DNA from: Zerene cesonia
Lineage: Eukaryota; Arthropoda; Insecta; Lepidoptera; Pieridae
Assembly (NCBI RefSeq): GCF_012273895.1
Contig: NC_052125.1
Location: forward strand, 4,030,001-4,094,000
DNA length: 64,000 nucleotides
Direction: 5' to 3'
Positions 34,001-49,000 of this stretch are shown piece by piece; the stretch's first letter is position 1; every line of letters starts with the position of its first letter. The notes below the pieces were generated by a model, which was given only the letters and a program-made list of their open reading frames with translations, searched no databases and was not told the origin of the DNA. A program made the translations under genes and the position numbers.

Positions 34001-37000
34001 CGGCCTGTGACTTTGTCTGCGTTTGGTGTGATTTTTTGTGGTCGATGAACAAAAAGAGTAAGAGCTTTGATATTGTCCAAATAGGGACACGGACCACAGT
34101 AGGAAGTAGTTTTTAAATAAAAAGTTTAATCGAAATCGGTTCAGCCAGTCGAAACCTCCGACGTTACAAATCCCAAAAACACAGTCGTATTGAGTATCAC
34201 TCTCCTTTTTTTTAAAAAAAGGTTAAAAAGTACGAGATTTTCTATTGGTGTAGCCGTTACGGAGTTACTTTATAATATAAACAAACAGAGAGAACAGGTC
34301 AAGGTCAGGGATATGTACTTATATGCAATTAAGAAAATGCTTTTGACGTTATAAAAAAGAGGATTTATATCAATACAGGCACACAAAAAAAATAATACTG
34401 TTTAAATAAAAAATAGAAAAAAGATAAAATATATAATACTAACTGCGCCCCCCGGTTTCACCCGTGCAAGTCGATATTCCGTAGAAATATCAGGATAAAA
34501 AGTTGCAGTATATGTAATTCCAGATGTCCAGCTGTCTACGTATCAAATTTCATTGCAATCGGTTCAGTAGTTTTTGCGTGAAAGAGCAACAAACACACAC
34601 GCATCCTTACAAACTTTCGCATTTATTATATTAGTGGGATATATGTTGCTGCGCGCGGCAAAACTAGATGGCACTCAGGACACCTGAGGTAGAACGCTTC
34701 AGTATTGATTTTCAGTATCCACCTACTGACGTCTGCAATTTCATATTAAATAATTACGGTTAAATACATTTATTTCTAATAAAGCAGTGGTGGCTCAGTG
34801 GTGAGAACCTCGGACTTCAAAATCGATTCAAAGTCGGGGTTCGAGACCGGGCGAGCGTGCAGGAAATAAATTGATTTTTCAATTTATCTGCACATGTGGA
34901 TAGCATGACCACTGCTTAAAACGGTGAAGGAAAACATCGTGAGGAAACCGGCATGTCCAAGAATCAAAAGTTCGACGACATGTGACATCTGCCAACCCGC
35001 ACTTGGCCAGCGTGGTGGATTATGGCCTGAACCCTCATAGGAGGCCTGTGTCCCAGCAGTGGGAACACATATGGGCTGATGACGACATTTATTTCTCTAA
35101 AGATAACAATTGAATCACTTACAGAGAAATACAATTTTTTACGCGATTTTTACTCGCTTAGCGTTATAAGTACGCCTAACAAATAAAAATAACAATAAAC
35201 TGAGGGTAGTTTCTACTTCTCATAGAGAAAAAGTTAACCAGTGACATTCCAAAGACCGATTCATTCTAAGACTCGTGTCCTAGCTAAAGATGAGCCATTC
35301 ATTAGATGTAAATGATTAACTTTTATTTTACTAGATGTAAATGATTTTTTTTAAAAACATTGTAAATGTGAAAATTTGTTGGTTTGGATGTTTGTCCGTT
35401 AATCACACTGATACTACTTTGGGTTTCGGTTGGTTGGCCGAGTTGGGTGATAGGATACTTTATATCTCAATTAAATGCGCCCTTGGGATTGATAATGGGG
35501 TTCTACTTAATTTTATTATTATCATTATTTTATATTTCATGAGAACACTAACGCGCCGCCATGCAATCATTTATTTATTTTTATTTATTTATTTCATACA
35601 TTTCATACATACATACATACATTTTTGACATTTTTAAATTTACAATTTATAGCAATTACAATTTAGTTTATATAAACGGTTTGTCTTACATATGTTTTTA
35701 AAGTTTATTTACATATATGAAGCCGATGTATCCCTAGCTAGATTGCAGGGCAACCTGTGTTTAGGGGAAACAGCTTGCTTTCAAAGTAGATTCACTATTT
35801 GAGCGAACTGGACCAAATATATATGGTACCATATGGCAGGCACCAGATTGCAAATAAGAAATGAATCATAAAAATTGATTCACCCAGTAAAAAGTTAAGA
35901 AGTAACAAACACAAAAATACAGTCGAATATATAAGCTTCTCCATTTTTGAAGTCGGTTGATAAATATAATTTATCCTACTCCTACTAATATTATAAATGC
36001 GAATGCGTTTGCTGCTCTTTCACGCAGAAACTACTGAACCGTTTGCTATGAAATTTGGTACGTAGATAGCTGGACAGCTGGAATAACATATAGGCAACTT
36101 TTTATCCCGATATTCCTACGGGATACGGACTTACGCGGGTGAAACCGCGGGGCGCAGCTATTAAATAATAGATATAAAAAATACAAGAGAATATAGATAA
36201 ATTTGTACACATAAACTAGTATGTTATTTGTGTATTCCAAGCCGGAAATCAAACATGGCGGCTGCAGAGAATCGCGTGTTATTTGTTAAAACAAAAGCCT
36301 GGGGCATGCACATGTTAACAATACGAATATTCATTTGTGAGTATTAAACTCGTGGGTGCAGTGGTTTTTGGAAAAGGGAAGAAGTACCGGGTTCTATCCT
36401 ATGTGTTAAATCCCTCCTTTCATTATTATAAATGCGAAAATAACTCTGTCTGTTTGTTGCACATTCACGCTTAAAACACTGATCTGATTTTGATGAAATT
36501 TGCTACAGAGCTATCCCTGACGTTGAGGAAGACCATAGGCTACTTTTTATACATACTTTTTATTGCGAAAAAAGGGGAAGAAGGTGTTAAAATAGGGGGT
36601 TGAATGTTTGTAGGTAAATTCGTAATTATTAAAAACTAGCTGCACCGCGCGGTTTCACCCGCGGAAGTCCGTACCCCGTAAGAATATCGGGATAAAAAGT
36701 TGCCTATATGTTATTCCAGTTGTCCAGCTGTCTACATACCAAATTTCATCGCAATCGGTTCAGCAGTTTTTGCGTGAAAGAGCAACAAACACACACACAC
36801 ATCCTTACAAACTTTCGCATTTATAATATTAGTAGGAGTAGGATGCAACAGCGAAACTTTGTATTTAGACACTATAATAACGACAGGACATAGGGTACAT
36901 TTTATCGCGAAAAAAGGATAAAAGGGGTCGATATAGGGATGAATGTTTGTATGAACATTATAATTTTCTTAAGACAAAGAGACTAACCCCTAAGCCATAT

Positions 37001-40000
37001 GCGCCTTAATATTTTTTTTAATATTTCAATTAAAGGGAAGGCTATAGAAAGGCGTCAATAATTTAATATCACATGATTTTGAACACTGGTTCACCTCTCA
37101 ATGATCTAAACGGTATTTGACATAAATGCATCAATTAAATCACAACTAAAATGAACTCTATCCCTCTAATGTTAAAGATTATTTTGGCGGTCATTGCAAA
37201 AATGCAGTGTTTGTTTAATTTTATACCTTGTGCCGTGTAAATAAATGTCAATTTTGAAAGTAGCTGGCGGCCGGCCATAGGTCAGTCCGGCATATCCAAT
37301 CGTAATTGATGTAGTGCAATGCGGTGCTAGTTTTGAGTGGAAGCGGCTTTTTTTTCTATTTTTTAATCGTGTTTAGATTATTTTGGTTAGGAATGGCAAA
37401 AACTAGAAAGTTTGAATTTTTAAACATTTATATACCTTTTTCGAAAACCCACAGACAATAACTTAATCGATGTCATATTATTTAATGTAATCACATCACA
37501 AGAAAACTAATTTCTAAAATGTCATAATAAGGCGGTTTGTTGCTTTCAAATAAACACAATTCGTATTATTTGAACCTGCTTTATTCATGTTCATTGATAA
37601 TCAAACCACCAACCGCAAATGAAGGTGTTAGTAACTTATGATGCCTGTAAATTCGAGATTAATTATTCTTAACCGAGCGGTTTTCCGCGGTTTCAGTCGA
37701 GAATGAAATCTCCGGCAATAGTGGGTTTATGTGGTATAGTAGATTATGTATTCAGGTACATGTGCTACAACACGGTTAAGTTTCATCAAAATTCGTTCAG
37801 TAGCTTTGTCGTGGAAAGTATCAGACGGATTAGATGTTTGTCGGTATATGGACATACTAAAAGACTTTCCCATGACTATTATATATCACAACATTTGATA
37901 TATAAAATATGAATTATGAAATAGAGGTAAAGTACAATAGGCGATCTTATCGTTTATTAGCGATCTCTTCCTAAGATAAAAGAAACATATAATATATTGT
38001 ACTTCTAATAAATAATATAAATAATAATTATAAAATTGTATCATGTTACTTAGTGTAGACAGTATAATATCTTCACTTTGCCTTTATTTGTTTATCATTA
38101 TTGTTGTTAAAGTGTTTGATATAGATTAAACAGTTTACATTTTTAAGTCACGAGTGTCTTTCCAGCCGACTTCAAAGAAGGAAGTTATCAATTCGACTGT
38201 GTTTTTTTTGTCCTTGTTTCCTCTTTTATTATTTCCTGCTATGTGGTCCCGTTTCAATTTGGTCTAGTTTTTCAATTTGGTCGTTTCAATTTGTTCTAGT
38301 TTTTGACAATTCGAAGGCGGATTTTATTTTCATAAATGTGATATTAGGCTACATGTTGTATGAGTATGTATGTTCGTAAGACTTCCGTATTAACGCCAAA
38401 AGGATGAGCCGATTTTGCAGAATAAAAAAAGGCAGTTTGTTTTGTGAAAAGATGGCTACTTTTCGACTGAAAAATGTCACGTAAGGTCCATGCGAGAAAA
38501 CAAGGACTAATGATGTATAAGTTATTAAAAATGAAAAGAAAATGGCAAGACCTCTGCCTTGTATCTATCAGTAATAAGGACAAGGTCGTGTAATGTTCCC
38601 CTCTTGGTGAGCGAGTGTCGCATTTCTCTATTGATTTGAGTCATTTTTGTTGTGTGTTTGGTAATAGTTGGGTAATGTAATCATTTCTTTCATTTTCATA
38701 ATTATATAGGAATTTAGGTTTTTTCTTAGGTTCTTCTTTTTTTCCGACTAGCCCCCTTTCAAAACAATAAAGAGTAATGAGGCGTCCATAATTCATCATT
38801 TTACATAATATGTACATTATAATAATGATGCCAAAGAATTGTCCTGTGGTTCTTAAGCGACAACATTCTATGGATTTTTATCCAACTAATATTATATATA
38901 CTGTGGGGAACTGTATTGTAACTAGAATTTCAGTAATATAATCCTAAGTAAGAATAGTACATCTGCAGCCTAAATGCAGCTTCTTGTTCAAAATAATTGA
39001 GTGGTTTTAAATAGGTGATAAAATGTTTTGAGTGCAAAATCATATTTACGTTTCTATCAAAGTTACTCATGCGCCAATCGTTAAATCAGCATATCTTAAC
39101 AAGCCAAGAGTATTAACCTTGCGTCCGAGACAGAATTTTGAAGTAAATATTTGAGAATTTCATTGTATTTACTCGGCGTTTGGTACTTATTTGAACCTGC
39201 GACTGTTTGTTGATCCATCAATCAACTTGCGTTTATTTTGGCAAGGCCACGTTTTATTGCCGTGGTAATAGATATACGGTAATGATAATAACGTATGTAT
39301 GTATAGAATTTTATTGAGTGAGTTTTAGTTGAGTATACTCAAAAGTATAACAAAAATCATTATCCATTAGATCTTAAATAAAATCAAGTAAAGTCATAAA
39401 ATACGGCAGCGCTCTAGGGTATCTTTATAGCGTTTGTTATCATTTACAATACGTCATATTTTTATGATTAAGTACATCCATTTAGAACTTTCAATTTAAA
39501 ATCTGTAAACGTACAAAAGAACCCTATTGTTTAGGCAATCGATTAATCTTTAATCACGTTTCAGAAATGATTCACAAAGTCGCATTAAAACAAATTTGTA
39601 AATTTTTTAGTAAAACACGCTTCTTTACAAATTTGACTCAGCTTGCACCGGGGAAGGTATGGTACCGTAGCGAACTGGCCCCCAGAATACTGGCGTGAAA
39701 AAGTAGCATGCGCGTGCTACTATTGAAAGGCGATATTTTAAAGTTCTTGCTGTGAAGCAGTCTAATATTTTGTAAATAAATATTTTTCTATAAAAATTGC
39801 CATTTAAAATACGTTCATAAAATATGGTCGTAAAATCCTCATTTGTATGAAAACATTATTTATTTAGATCACGACAACGCATTTCCCATGGTTTTATGTA
39901 GCTATAAACAAGATTGCAAGTATCGATAAAGTACTATATATATATACAATATAGAATACTTTTGGGTCATCAGGGAATCGAGTATGCTTCAGCTCGAATT

Positions 40001-43000
40001 GGTTGCATACAGGGGTACTGACTTGTGAGAGTTAACTATCACGTAGTAATGTGAATACATACATATAAAATTCACACACAACGTTGATATAAATCTTTAT
40101 TAATTATAACAACCCCTCATCGCCCAGATTATGCTAAATTTACTCGTATACCTACAACGCTCTTTGAAAAGCAGATTATCTTTGTGTTGCAATAATGATA
40201 TAACATTTTATTTGTACAGTGCGTGGTGAACGCGATTAAACGCCTAATATAAGAATACATTTAATTATCATACATTTCAGCTGTGGGATTTGTAAACAGT
40301 TACAACTAACTCTCACCAAAAAATATACAATTAATTTTAAATTTCTAACGAAAGCCTTCCCATTCAAAGAAGAACGTTCGTTTGCGATGCACCTTAAATT
40401 CGATTTAATTTTAATCACATACGGAGAAGCCTACTCCGCAGTTTCCGAGCACATTTCGCTACAAGACTTGGCGGTCACATATACAGTGCGGCACGCGAGT
40501 GCAGCACGTTCGCTTTTTGAAATTTTAGTTCCAATTTTAATTTTTTTTTTAATTTTTTCTTTTCGGCCAGGTCTTGTGTAAATCAAAATAACGGTATTTT
40601 CGTTTATATGTGTGCTTTATGTGGTTCGGTTATGGGTATCGTTACTTACTTGTGTGAGGTAGTGTTCTGTGTGTTATATGGATTTTTCGTTTGGTAAAGT
40701 TGTGAAATAATTTAGTTTTATATACATTTTATGTATTTTTCGTGTTACGCTAGCGAATACTGCATGCAGTATTGATTCCCAGAATCGGTACAGGAATAAC
40801 TTGTATTTTTATTATGTTTCGTTTTAAAGTTCATGACATTTTGAATTTAGAATTTTATGTCATTGATGTATTTTCTACGAAGCTTTTAGGTTAGGTAAGT
40901 TATGTTAATTTTTTGGGCGACAGTAAGTAAGTAATTTTCTTTAGATTTTCCCCGTTCGTTCCGTGATTAGTTATTTTAAAATTTAATTGCGGTGTTTTTA
41001 TAAGTAACTTGCTTTAGGCCCGCGGCTTGGCTCGCGTGGACTATATAATTTATATCGTGAATTTTCGATGAAGATGCACTATGACATTTTTTTGGTTTAC
41101 AATGTGAGTATATCTCGACATATATTTATTAAAAAAATCTTTTTATAAAATGCTTATTGGATATTTCATATTTACCTATCCTACTAAATGCTAATTCGCG
41201 ATTTTTTTTTTTTATCGCCCGTTTATTTTTATGGACCCTTAACGCTAAAAATTTATCTCCCAAAACCAAATCCTCAGGTTGAATCTAATAATACGATATA
41301 ACCATATCAAATTTTGTTAAAATCTGCCCACTTGTTTTAACGTTAATCAGAAAAACATAAAAAAACTGAGCTAGCTTTCTTGCACTGGACCGATTTAAAA
41401 AATTATTTCCCCATTAGAGCTGCAACTGCACCTCTTCCAAATAAAATATAATACATATTTTATATTTCTTATTCCTATATATTTATTATTTCTTCATAAT
41501 AATCCAACTCTGCTTCCCGGTCGACCTTTGCACAAAAAACAAGGCCACTCTACTGCGTCAATCTGTTATCTATCTGCAATATATGAGTGACCCTTTTATA
41601 ATATACATTTACTTTGAAATAATATTAATTAGCGACCAGCCCTGGCTTCGCCAGTGGAACATGTATAACCTATAACCTTGCTCGATAAATGGGCTATCAA
41701 ACAGTGAAAGAATTTTTCAAATCGGACCAGTAGTTCCTGAGATTAGCGCGCGCAAACAAGACTTATTAACTTATTAAGAATTATTCAACTTTATAATAAT
41801 ACTAGCTACGCCCCGCGGTTTCACCCGCGTAAGTCCGTATCCCGTAAGAACATCGGTATAAAAAGTTGCCTATATGCTATTCCAGTTGTCCAGCTGTCTA
41901 CGTACCAAATTTCATTGCAATCGGTTCAGTAGTTTTTTCGTGAAAGAGCAACAAACACACACACATCCTTACAAACTTTCGCACTTATAATATTAGTAGG
42001 AAGTAGGATAGGATAGGATTATAAATCTGAAATTAAATGTCATAAAGATACCATAATTATCTCTCTATCTATTCTTTTTCCCGTCCCACATAGAATTATT
42101 TAACTGCCCTCAAGACACGTTTCTAAGAACGTAACAATGGAAAATATCGCAGCCGATTCAGCACGGTTACGGAGTAAACCTATTATTTGTATCAAATTCA
42201 CCGTAGCTAAGTTTAAATTGCCGTGCTCAGAGATAACGCTTATCATTGTTACTTGCAAGAGAAGGATTCAATAGCTAGTGGAGCCAGGAAAATGCATATC
42301 ATCCATGCTCCACTCTATGTTAAGAAGAGAAGAGAAAAATAATGTTTTTTCTCTTCTCTTTGCCAAATTGCCTTATATTCTCTATTGCCAAAATCCTATG
42401 AATATAGATATGATAAGTTGTTTTCGGGTGTAAGAGTAACATTCGTACAAGCTTTCGCGTTGTTAATATAAGCAGGATTATATTCTATGAATAGATATAT
42501 AAATAACGCGTGGCTACCACATGCATTGTGGTATCTCTAATTAATTGAAACCGCTCGCTCGTGCGTGATATCGGTCGACTATTGTGTTAAAATTGATCTG
42601 GGACACCTTTTTTTTTCGCTATCCAATTTTAAAGATAAAAGGCGCAGGATGTTAAATTGATCTGGGATGCATGATATTGGCAATATTCTGTCCAAATACT
42701 AATCAACTCTAAGGTACCTACCTAGTCTCTAGTATACCTTTTTTCGCTATACAATTTGCAAGTTAACAGGCTCAGATTTAATACTACTTTATTCTAATGT
42801 CAGCTACAAACGTTATTGCCCCACCGTTTCTTTTGATACCCACGGCCCCCGGAGAGAGAGTGGGTGGGTTATGTCGGAGGCACACCGACTGAACCCCACT
42901 CTTCACTTACTATTCGTCTGCAACTCCTTCGAGNNNNNNNNNNNNNCCGGCCCCCGGGTATCATAGTGGATCTTCCCATGGGATGTATCAACGCAGTATT

Positions 43001-46000
43001 TATTAGCCTATGTGACTCTATCTTCCTATCTCCAGACACAAAAATTATAACATATAATCGCTCTGTTGCGACATGAAAAAGGACAAACAAACATACTTTC
43101 GCATTTACAATAGTAGGTATTTAGGTTTATTCATATCATACAGGATAGAGTCAGGTTAGGTCAAGATTAGGATCCTAGATATCATATCATACAGACTGAC
43201 TAGAGGAAAAAACACTATTCATTTAAAAAGTCAAAGTTGGAAAAAAATGTGGAGAAAAATTCGACAATAGAAATGGGTTACCCAAAAAAACCTCTACATA
43301 AATTGAAACTAAAATGTATACCCCTACTGCCACTTCTGTTGTTTGAACGTCCAAGCTAAAAGAATATTTAGAATTAAACTATATGTTTTGTCTTTTTCAT
43401 TCCACACATATTAGTTAAATGATACATATAATGTTGCAAAACATTCTTTAATTTACAATAGCTGGTTTCAGCATTTAATTACCTGTTTATTTTTTAGACT
43501 ACTAATCGATTATGGTTTCCCACAGACGTTTCCTTTTTTGTCAAAACTAAATTGTACTAAAATAAACTAAAAATAAGACAACCGTCTTAAAGTTCTGTCC
43601 CATCTTTATTTGAAATGTCCAAATGCACGCGTTTAAAACACTCGTAAGCTTTCATAAATTTCCCAATCTTCCACGTCACTTTCCTAAGTTTTTCTTTCGT
43701 AAGAGCCTTATCCCGACATTAACACAACAAATAAGTATCAACGAATTGGGTCAAGTAGTGAACGCGTGATCCGTGACCAAGGGGAGTATGGATTCATTTA
43801 GATCTAGAAATATATAAGGAAGATTTTCAATAAGACGGTCAACGTGCACGAACACTAAAGCACATATATAAAATAGATATATTTAGATAGAAATGCCTAC
43901 CACGGGGATACTTAAACATACAATAACCGAGGAAAAAGAGCCGACATTGAAGAAACGGCACTCGATTATATCTGGGAAGAGTGATTTTTGTAAGTCTTAA
44001 ATATAGATAAGGTCATTTTTAGATAGTTTTGACGTACTATGATATATTATTCAGGCAGGTTTTAGAGTCACGCTGAAGGGAAACGTATGAACCTCTATGA
44101 ACCGGAATATCGGGGTAAGCATGTCTGGTGCATGGTGCAGCGTGCTACCAAAACCTGCCTAAGACGCATCAGCGTACCCACTATTGAAAAATTGTTTAAG
44201 TTAAAGTCTGAATAACTTTGGTTCAGCGATATTGGGAGTTCACAAGTGTTAACTGTTTCAGAGATTAAGCCAATTGTGTGGTTTGCGTTAAAACTTTAAT
44301 CCAATAATTGTAATTTATCATAGTACGCTTGTCCTGAATTTATTCACTATCCATTAATATAAAAAATAATGAAAATAAATTAGGATTTAAACGGTAATAT
44401 ATTTATAAGATACTAACTTTCCGCCTGCGGCTTCGCCCGTGGTACATATATAGCCTATAGCCTTCCTCAATAAATGGGCTATCTAACATCCGAAATTTTC
44501 CTATTTTTCAAACGAACCAGTAATTCCTGAGGTTAGTGCGTTCAAATAAACAAAGAAACAAAAAAAAAAAACTCTTCAGCTTTATAATATTAGTATAGAT
44601 ATAGTAGAGATTTTCAGGTCTTATTAGCTTCATTGCATGTTGTTGCATCTAGGTTACATCAGATAAGTAAAGCTAGTTATATTATTTCTCGTTTCTAGGC
44701 TCAAATTTCCAATAGGTGGGATGGTAGCTGCACAATTTTGTCCGATGTTTCAACAAAGTCTCGGACGGCCATGACTGCTGTCAATCGATAAACTAGAATT
44801 AGTCGTAGTTCATCTCTCTTTAATTAACCGCAAATGTAAGGCTGGATGCTGTTTGAGGCAAATCGTTTTTGGAATAATGAATGAATGAATTAAAACCGGT
44901 TGAAAACATTTGCATGGTTGAATATAATTTTGTATAGCAAAGAACGATATATCTTTGATTGCTCATAACTTCAAAATATCGCGATGTAGATAAAGACTAG
45001 ATCAATTGACTTGAAATCCACTGAAACCCAACTGTAGTCAAGACTTAAGGCCACCATGACGTCTTAAAGCAGTGCTGATTCCAATGTGGGAGTGATGCCG
45101 CTAGACGACCGAGATGAGAAGCTCTGTCACTTTTCCACATTAGAATTAGTAATGACGTCATAGTGACACCGCAGATATATTTTCCCAAAACATTAAAGTA
45201 GAAACAGTTTAAGCTAAAGAGAAGGAAGGCTAACCCTCACAATTCTCATTTTGCGGAATATTTGCATAAACATTCGGGTCAAATGGCTCATTTATAACAT
45301 GTAAAAGTTTTCTCTTGGAAAATATCCAATGGTCATATTTGGATGAAATTTATTGAGAACATATAGCAATGATAGTATAGACAAGGGAATGTTATTTGGG
45401 TAATATTTCGACAAGAAATTATCATGGGGTCTTTCCATAAGCAGATATAGTAACATCGATTTGCTAATCTGTTCTCAAAGCTAATGGCTTCTTTTTCCAT
45501 CATTCCAGGGTCGTCATCCGATGAGGATGAGGGTGTACAACCCCACGAGAAGGCCATCGCAGCTGGTCAACCCAATCCTCCGTATTGCGTGAGAAACGTG
45601 GAGCAACATGGGTTCGGGAGGCGGGAAATAGAAATCGCCGAACAGGAGATGCCGGGTATTATGGCTTTGAGGGCCAGGGCCAAGGACGACAAGCCTTTGA
45701 AGGATGCTAAGGTAGCTTATGGTATCTTTATTTTAATTTATTTACTTTACTAGAAGGTTGTCCAGGCTCTTCCCGATATTAAGATACCTGTTTTATCCCA
45801 AGGGAGCAGTTAATCGGGGTAAAAATTACTCTATCACTCAAATCAGCTCATACCATATCTGTACACCAAAATACATCAAAACCCGTTCAGTAGTTTCAGC
45901 GTGATTGACGGAGAAACATAGCTAGGAATCTTTTTTAGAAAATGTCATATTCGTGTTTTATCGACTTAAACTTAGTTTTTTAACAAATAGGAAGCGTTTG

Positions 46001-49000
46001 AGTAGTCCCAATTTATTATGACTCTTCCTGACATCTATTGGCGAATAATTAAAGTTAAAACAGAAAAAAAAACCGAGCAAAGCTCGGTCATCCAAGTCCT
46101 TATATTAGTTTTAAATGTAATTGCCCTGGATAAGATTATAATTTGAGACTTAACCACATTATCACAAATGGCGGTTTGATCTTTCTACTCTCCCGATAGA
46201 ATCAATTAAACTGTCACCTGTTTTTATACAGTGTATGCGCAAGGATATTATTTGATCCTCACGATCGTAGTCGGGATGATAAACTCTCTTTTTTATATAA
46301 TAGCGGGCAAACGAGCAGGCGCGTCACCGGTAAGCGGAGACACGCAACCTCGAGAGTTGCGGGTGTGTTGCCGGCCAACTCTTTATTTATTATTATTTAT
46401 TAACTCTTTATTAGCTTAACTCGTGAAATTATTGTAATTTCACCGATCTTTGTTAATTGTACAAAGTTTGAATTTAATCTGTCCGTTTAAAGCGAATCAG
46501 ACGGAGTCTGTTTCATACAAATTATTGGTGAAGCTATTAAAAGCGTGTTAAAAAGTGACTTCAAGAAAAGAGCGTATATGTCACTGAAATACCGGCAAAG
46601 CACTGTAACACCTCTAGTGTTAGTGTTTATGGGAGGTGGTGACCACTTAACATCAGGTGGCCCACCTGCACCTTTGCTTGCTCTGCCATATAAAGTGACT
46701 TATTACTATTAAAACAACTCCAGATCGTGGGTTGCACGCACATAAACGCCCAAACCGCTGTGCTGATAGAGACGCTAGCCGCGCTCGGCGCGACCGTCCG
46801 CTGGGCGGCGTGCAACATCTACAGCACGCAGAACGAGGTGGCCGCTGCGCTTGCGCATGCTGGTATGTGATCCCGGATAAATTACGGTCCGATTGTCACT
46901 TGGATATGTCCATGTGTATATTGAATTGTAATGTTTGTTTTTTGATAGAATAGTGTCGAGCGTAATAAAAAGAAAGACATAAGTAAAAGTAAATAAATCA
47001 ATAAATATGATATCTTTGGTTAAGTTAATTAATTATGTATGAAATTAAATATTTTGAATAGGAATATGAGATTTGAATATTCAGGATACGTATGTTGGGT
47101 CTTATCAAAGGTAGCTAAATCTGTTGGAGTTTAAGCAGGAATGATTTATAAGTGCGTCGAAAATGTGCATTTATTAATTAAAAACTAAAGTTTAAAGTTT
47201 GTAATCATCATCATCAGCCCATAAATGTTCCCACTGCTGGGACACAGGGACCTTTGAGGGTTCAGGCCATAATCCAGCACGCTGGCCAAGTGCGGGTTGG
47301 CAGATGTCATATGTCGTCGAACTGTTTATTAGACATGCCGGTTTATTCACGATGTTTTCCTTCACCCTTCTAGCAGTGGTGATGTTATTTCACATGCGCA
47401 GATGTATTGAAAAATCGATTTATTTCCTGCACGCTCGCTCGCCTGGTCTCGAATCCCGACTTATCGATTTTAAGTCCGAGGTCCTCACCACTGAGCCATC
47501 ACTGCTATAGCCCATCAATCAATCAATGTTTCAGATTAAAAATAATAATGTTAAACCCACCCCCACAGGTTTCGCGATATTCGCATGGCGCGGTGAAAGC
47601 GAGGAGGCGTTCTGGTGGTGCATAGACCAGTGCTGCACACCCACTGGGGCGTGGCAGCCGAACATGATACTCGACGATGGGGGTGACGCCACTCACCTGA
47701 TGCTGAAGAAGCACCCCACCGCCTTCAAGCAGATAAAAGGTATGATTTTTGGTGATTAATTGAAAAAAAAAAAAGATAAAATCAATGATTTTTTATTAAA
47801 TTAACAATTACAATATGTTAATTTTAATGAAATCTATACTAGTGGTATTACTAAGGTCTTCCCTTGTGATTTCGGGGTATAATAAATAGATATTGGCCGA
47901 TTAGACCTACCCGATATGCATACAAAATTTCATGACAATCGGCCCAACCGTTTCGGAGGAGTATCGTAACTAACATAGTGACACGAGAAATTTTATGTAT
48001 ATATAATGTAGAGATAGAGATGATTATAAAGCTGAAAAGTTTGTTTGTTTGAACGCGCTAATCTCAGAAACTATTGATTCGTTTTTAAAAATTCTTTCAG
48101 TTTTAGATAGCCCATTTATTGATGAAGGTATTAGGCTATATATGTACCACGGGCGAAACCAGGGCGGACCGCTAGTTAATTATAATTATATTACTGGATT
48201 GGAGATACTTTTTAGCCGTCGTAGAAACAAAAAAAAAGATTTGTGTGCGATTCACACACTATAGAAGTGAAACTTCAGTAAATCGTCAAAAGAATGATGA
48301 TGATGATGAAGATGAATATATATAAAATAGTATGTATATTTCTGTCTCATTCTTTGCCGGCTTCATTCTACATATTTTCGTATTTGTGTCTCTTACCTGT
48401 CGTTTTTTCCGTTGCATCAGTTTTGCAATCACAACGACTCCTAAAGAAATTAAAAACTTTTTGACTTTTAACCACGCTCGCTGTAAAGTGTTCGAAACGG
48501 GTTAATAATATAATGAAAAAATCGCGTTTAAAATCCGTTAAAAAGTTTTCAATTTCTATATGTTTAATACTCGCGTGAAATCAAACACAAGAAAATACTA
48601 GGTTTCTAAAGAAGTTTCACTTCAAAAAAGCATTACGAATCGTCGAAGTCGGTTAATGATGTAATCACTGTGTGTTCTCATTCCAGGGATAGTCGAGGAG
48701 AGTGTGACGGGTGTGCACAGACTGTACCAGCTGAGTAAGGCCAACAAGCTCTGCGTGCCCGCCATGAATGTCAACGACTCCGTTACCAAGACGAAGTTCG
48801 ACAACTTGTATTCTTGCAGGTGAATAACTGACTACATCCTAACTCAAACTCAAACTCAAACACAATCTCAAACTCAAACTTAAAATCACACTCAAACTCA
48901 ATCTTAAACTCACACTCAAACTCAAACTCAAACTCATACTCATACTCATACTCAAACTCAAAATCAAACTCAAACTCAAAAACAATCTCAAACTCAAACT

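Larger units (their letters stand above)
31059..45508 (+). other. AHCYL intron 1 (14.4 kb)
   Basis: Holds many repeats, an alternative first exon (43893-43989) and a repeat-free block at 37.2-41.6 kb. No other gene was recognised. Confidence 0.85.

Noticed and set aside
40387..40581. A 64-codon frame in AHCYL intron 1
   Set aside because: No acceptable donor in phase with exon 2 was found; kept only as a possible regulatory island.
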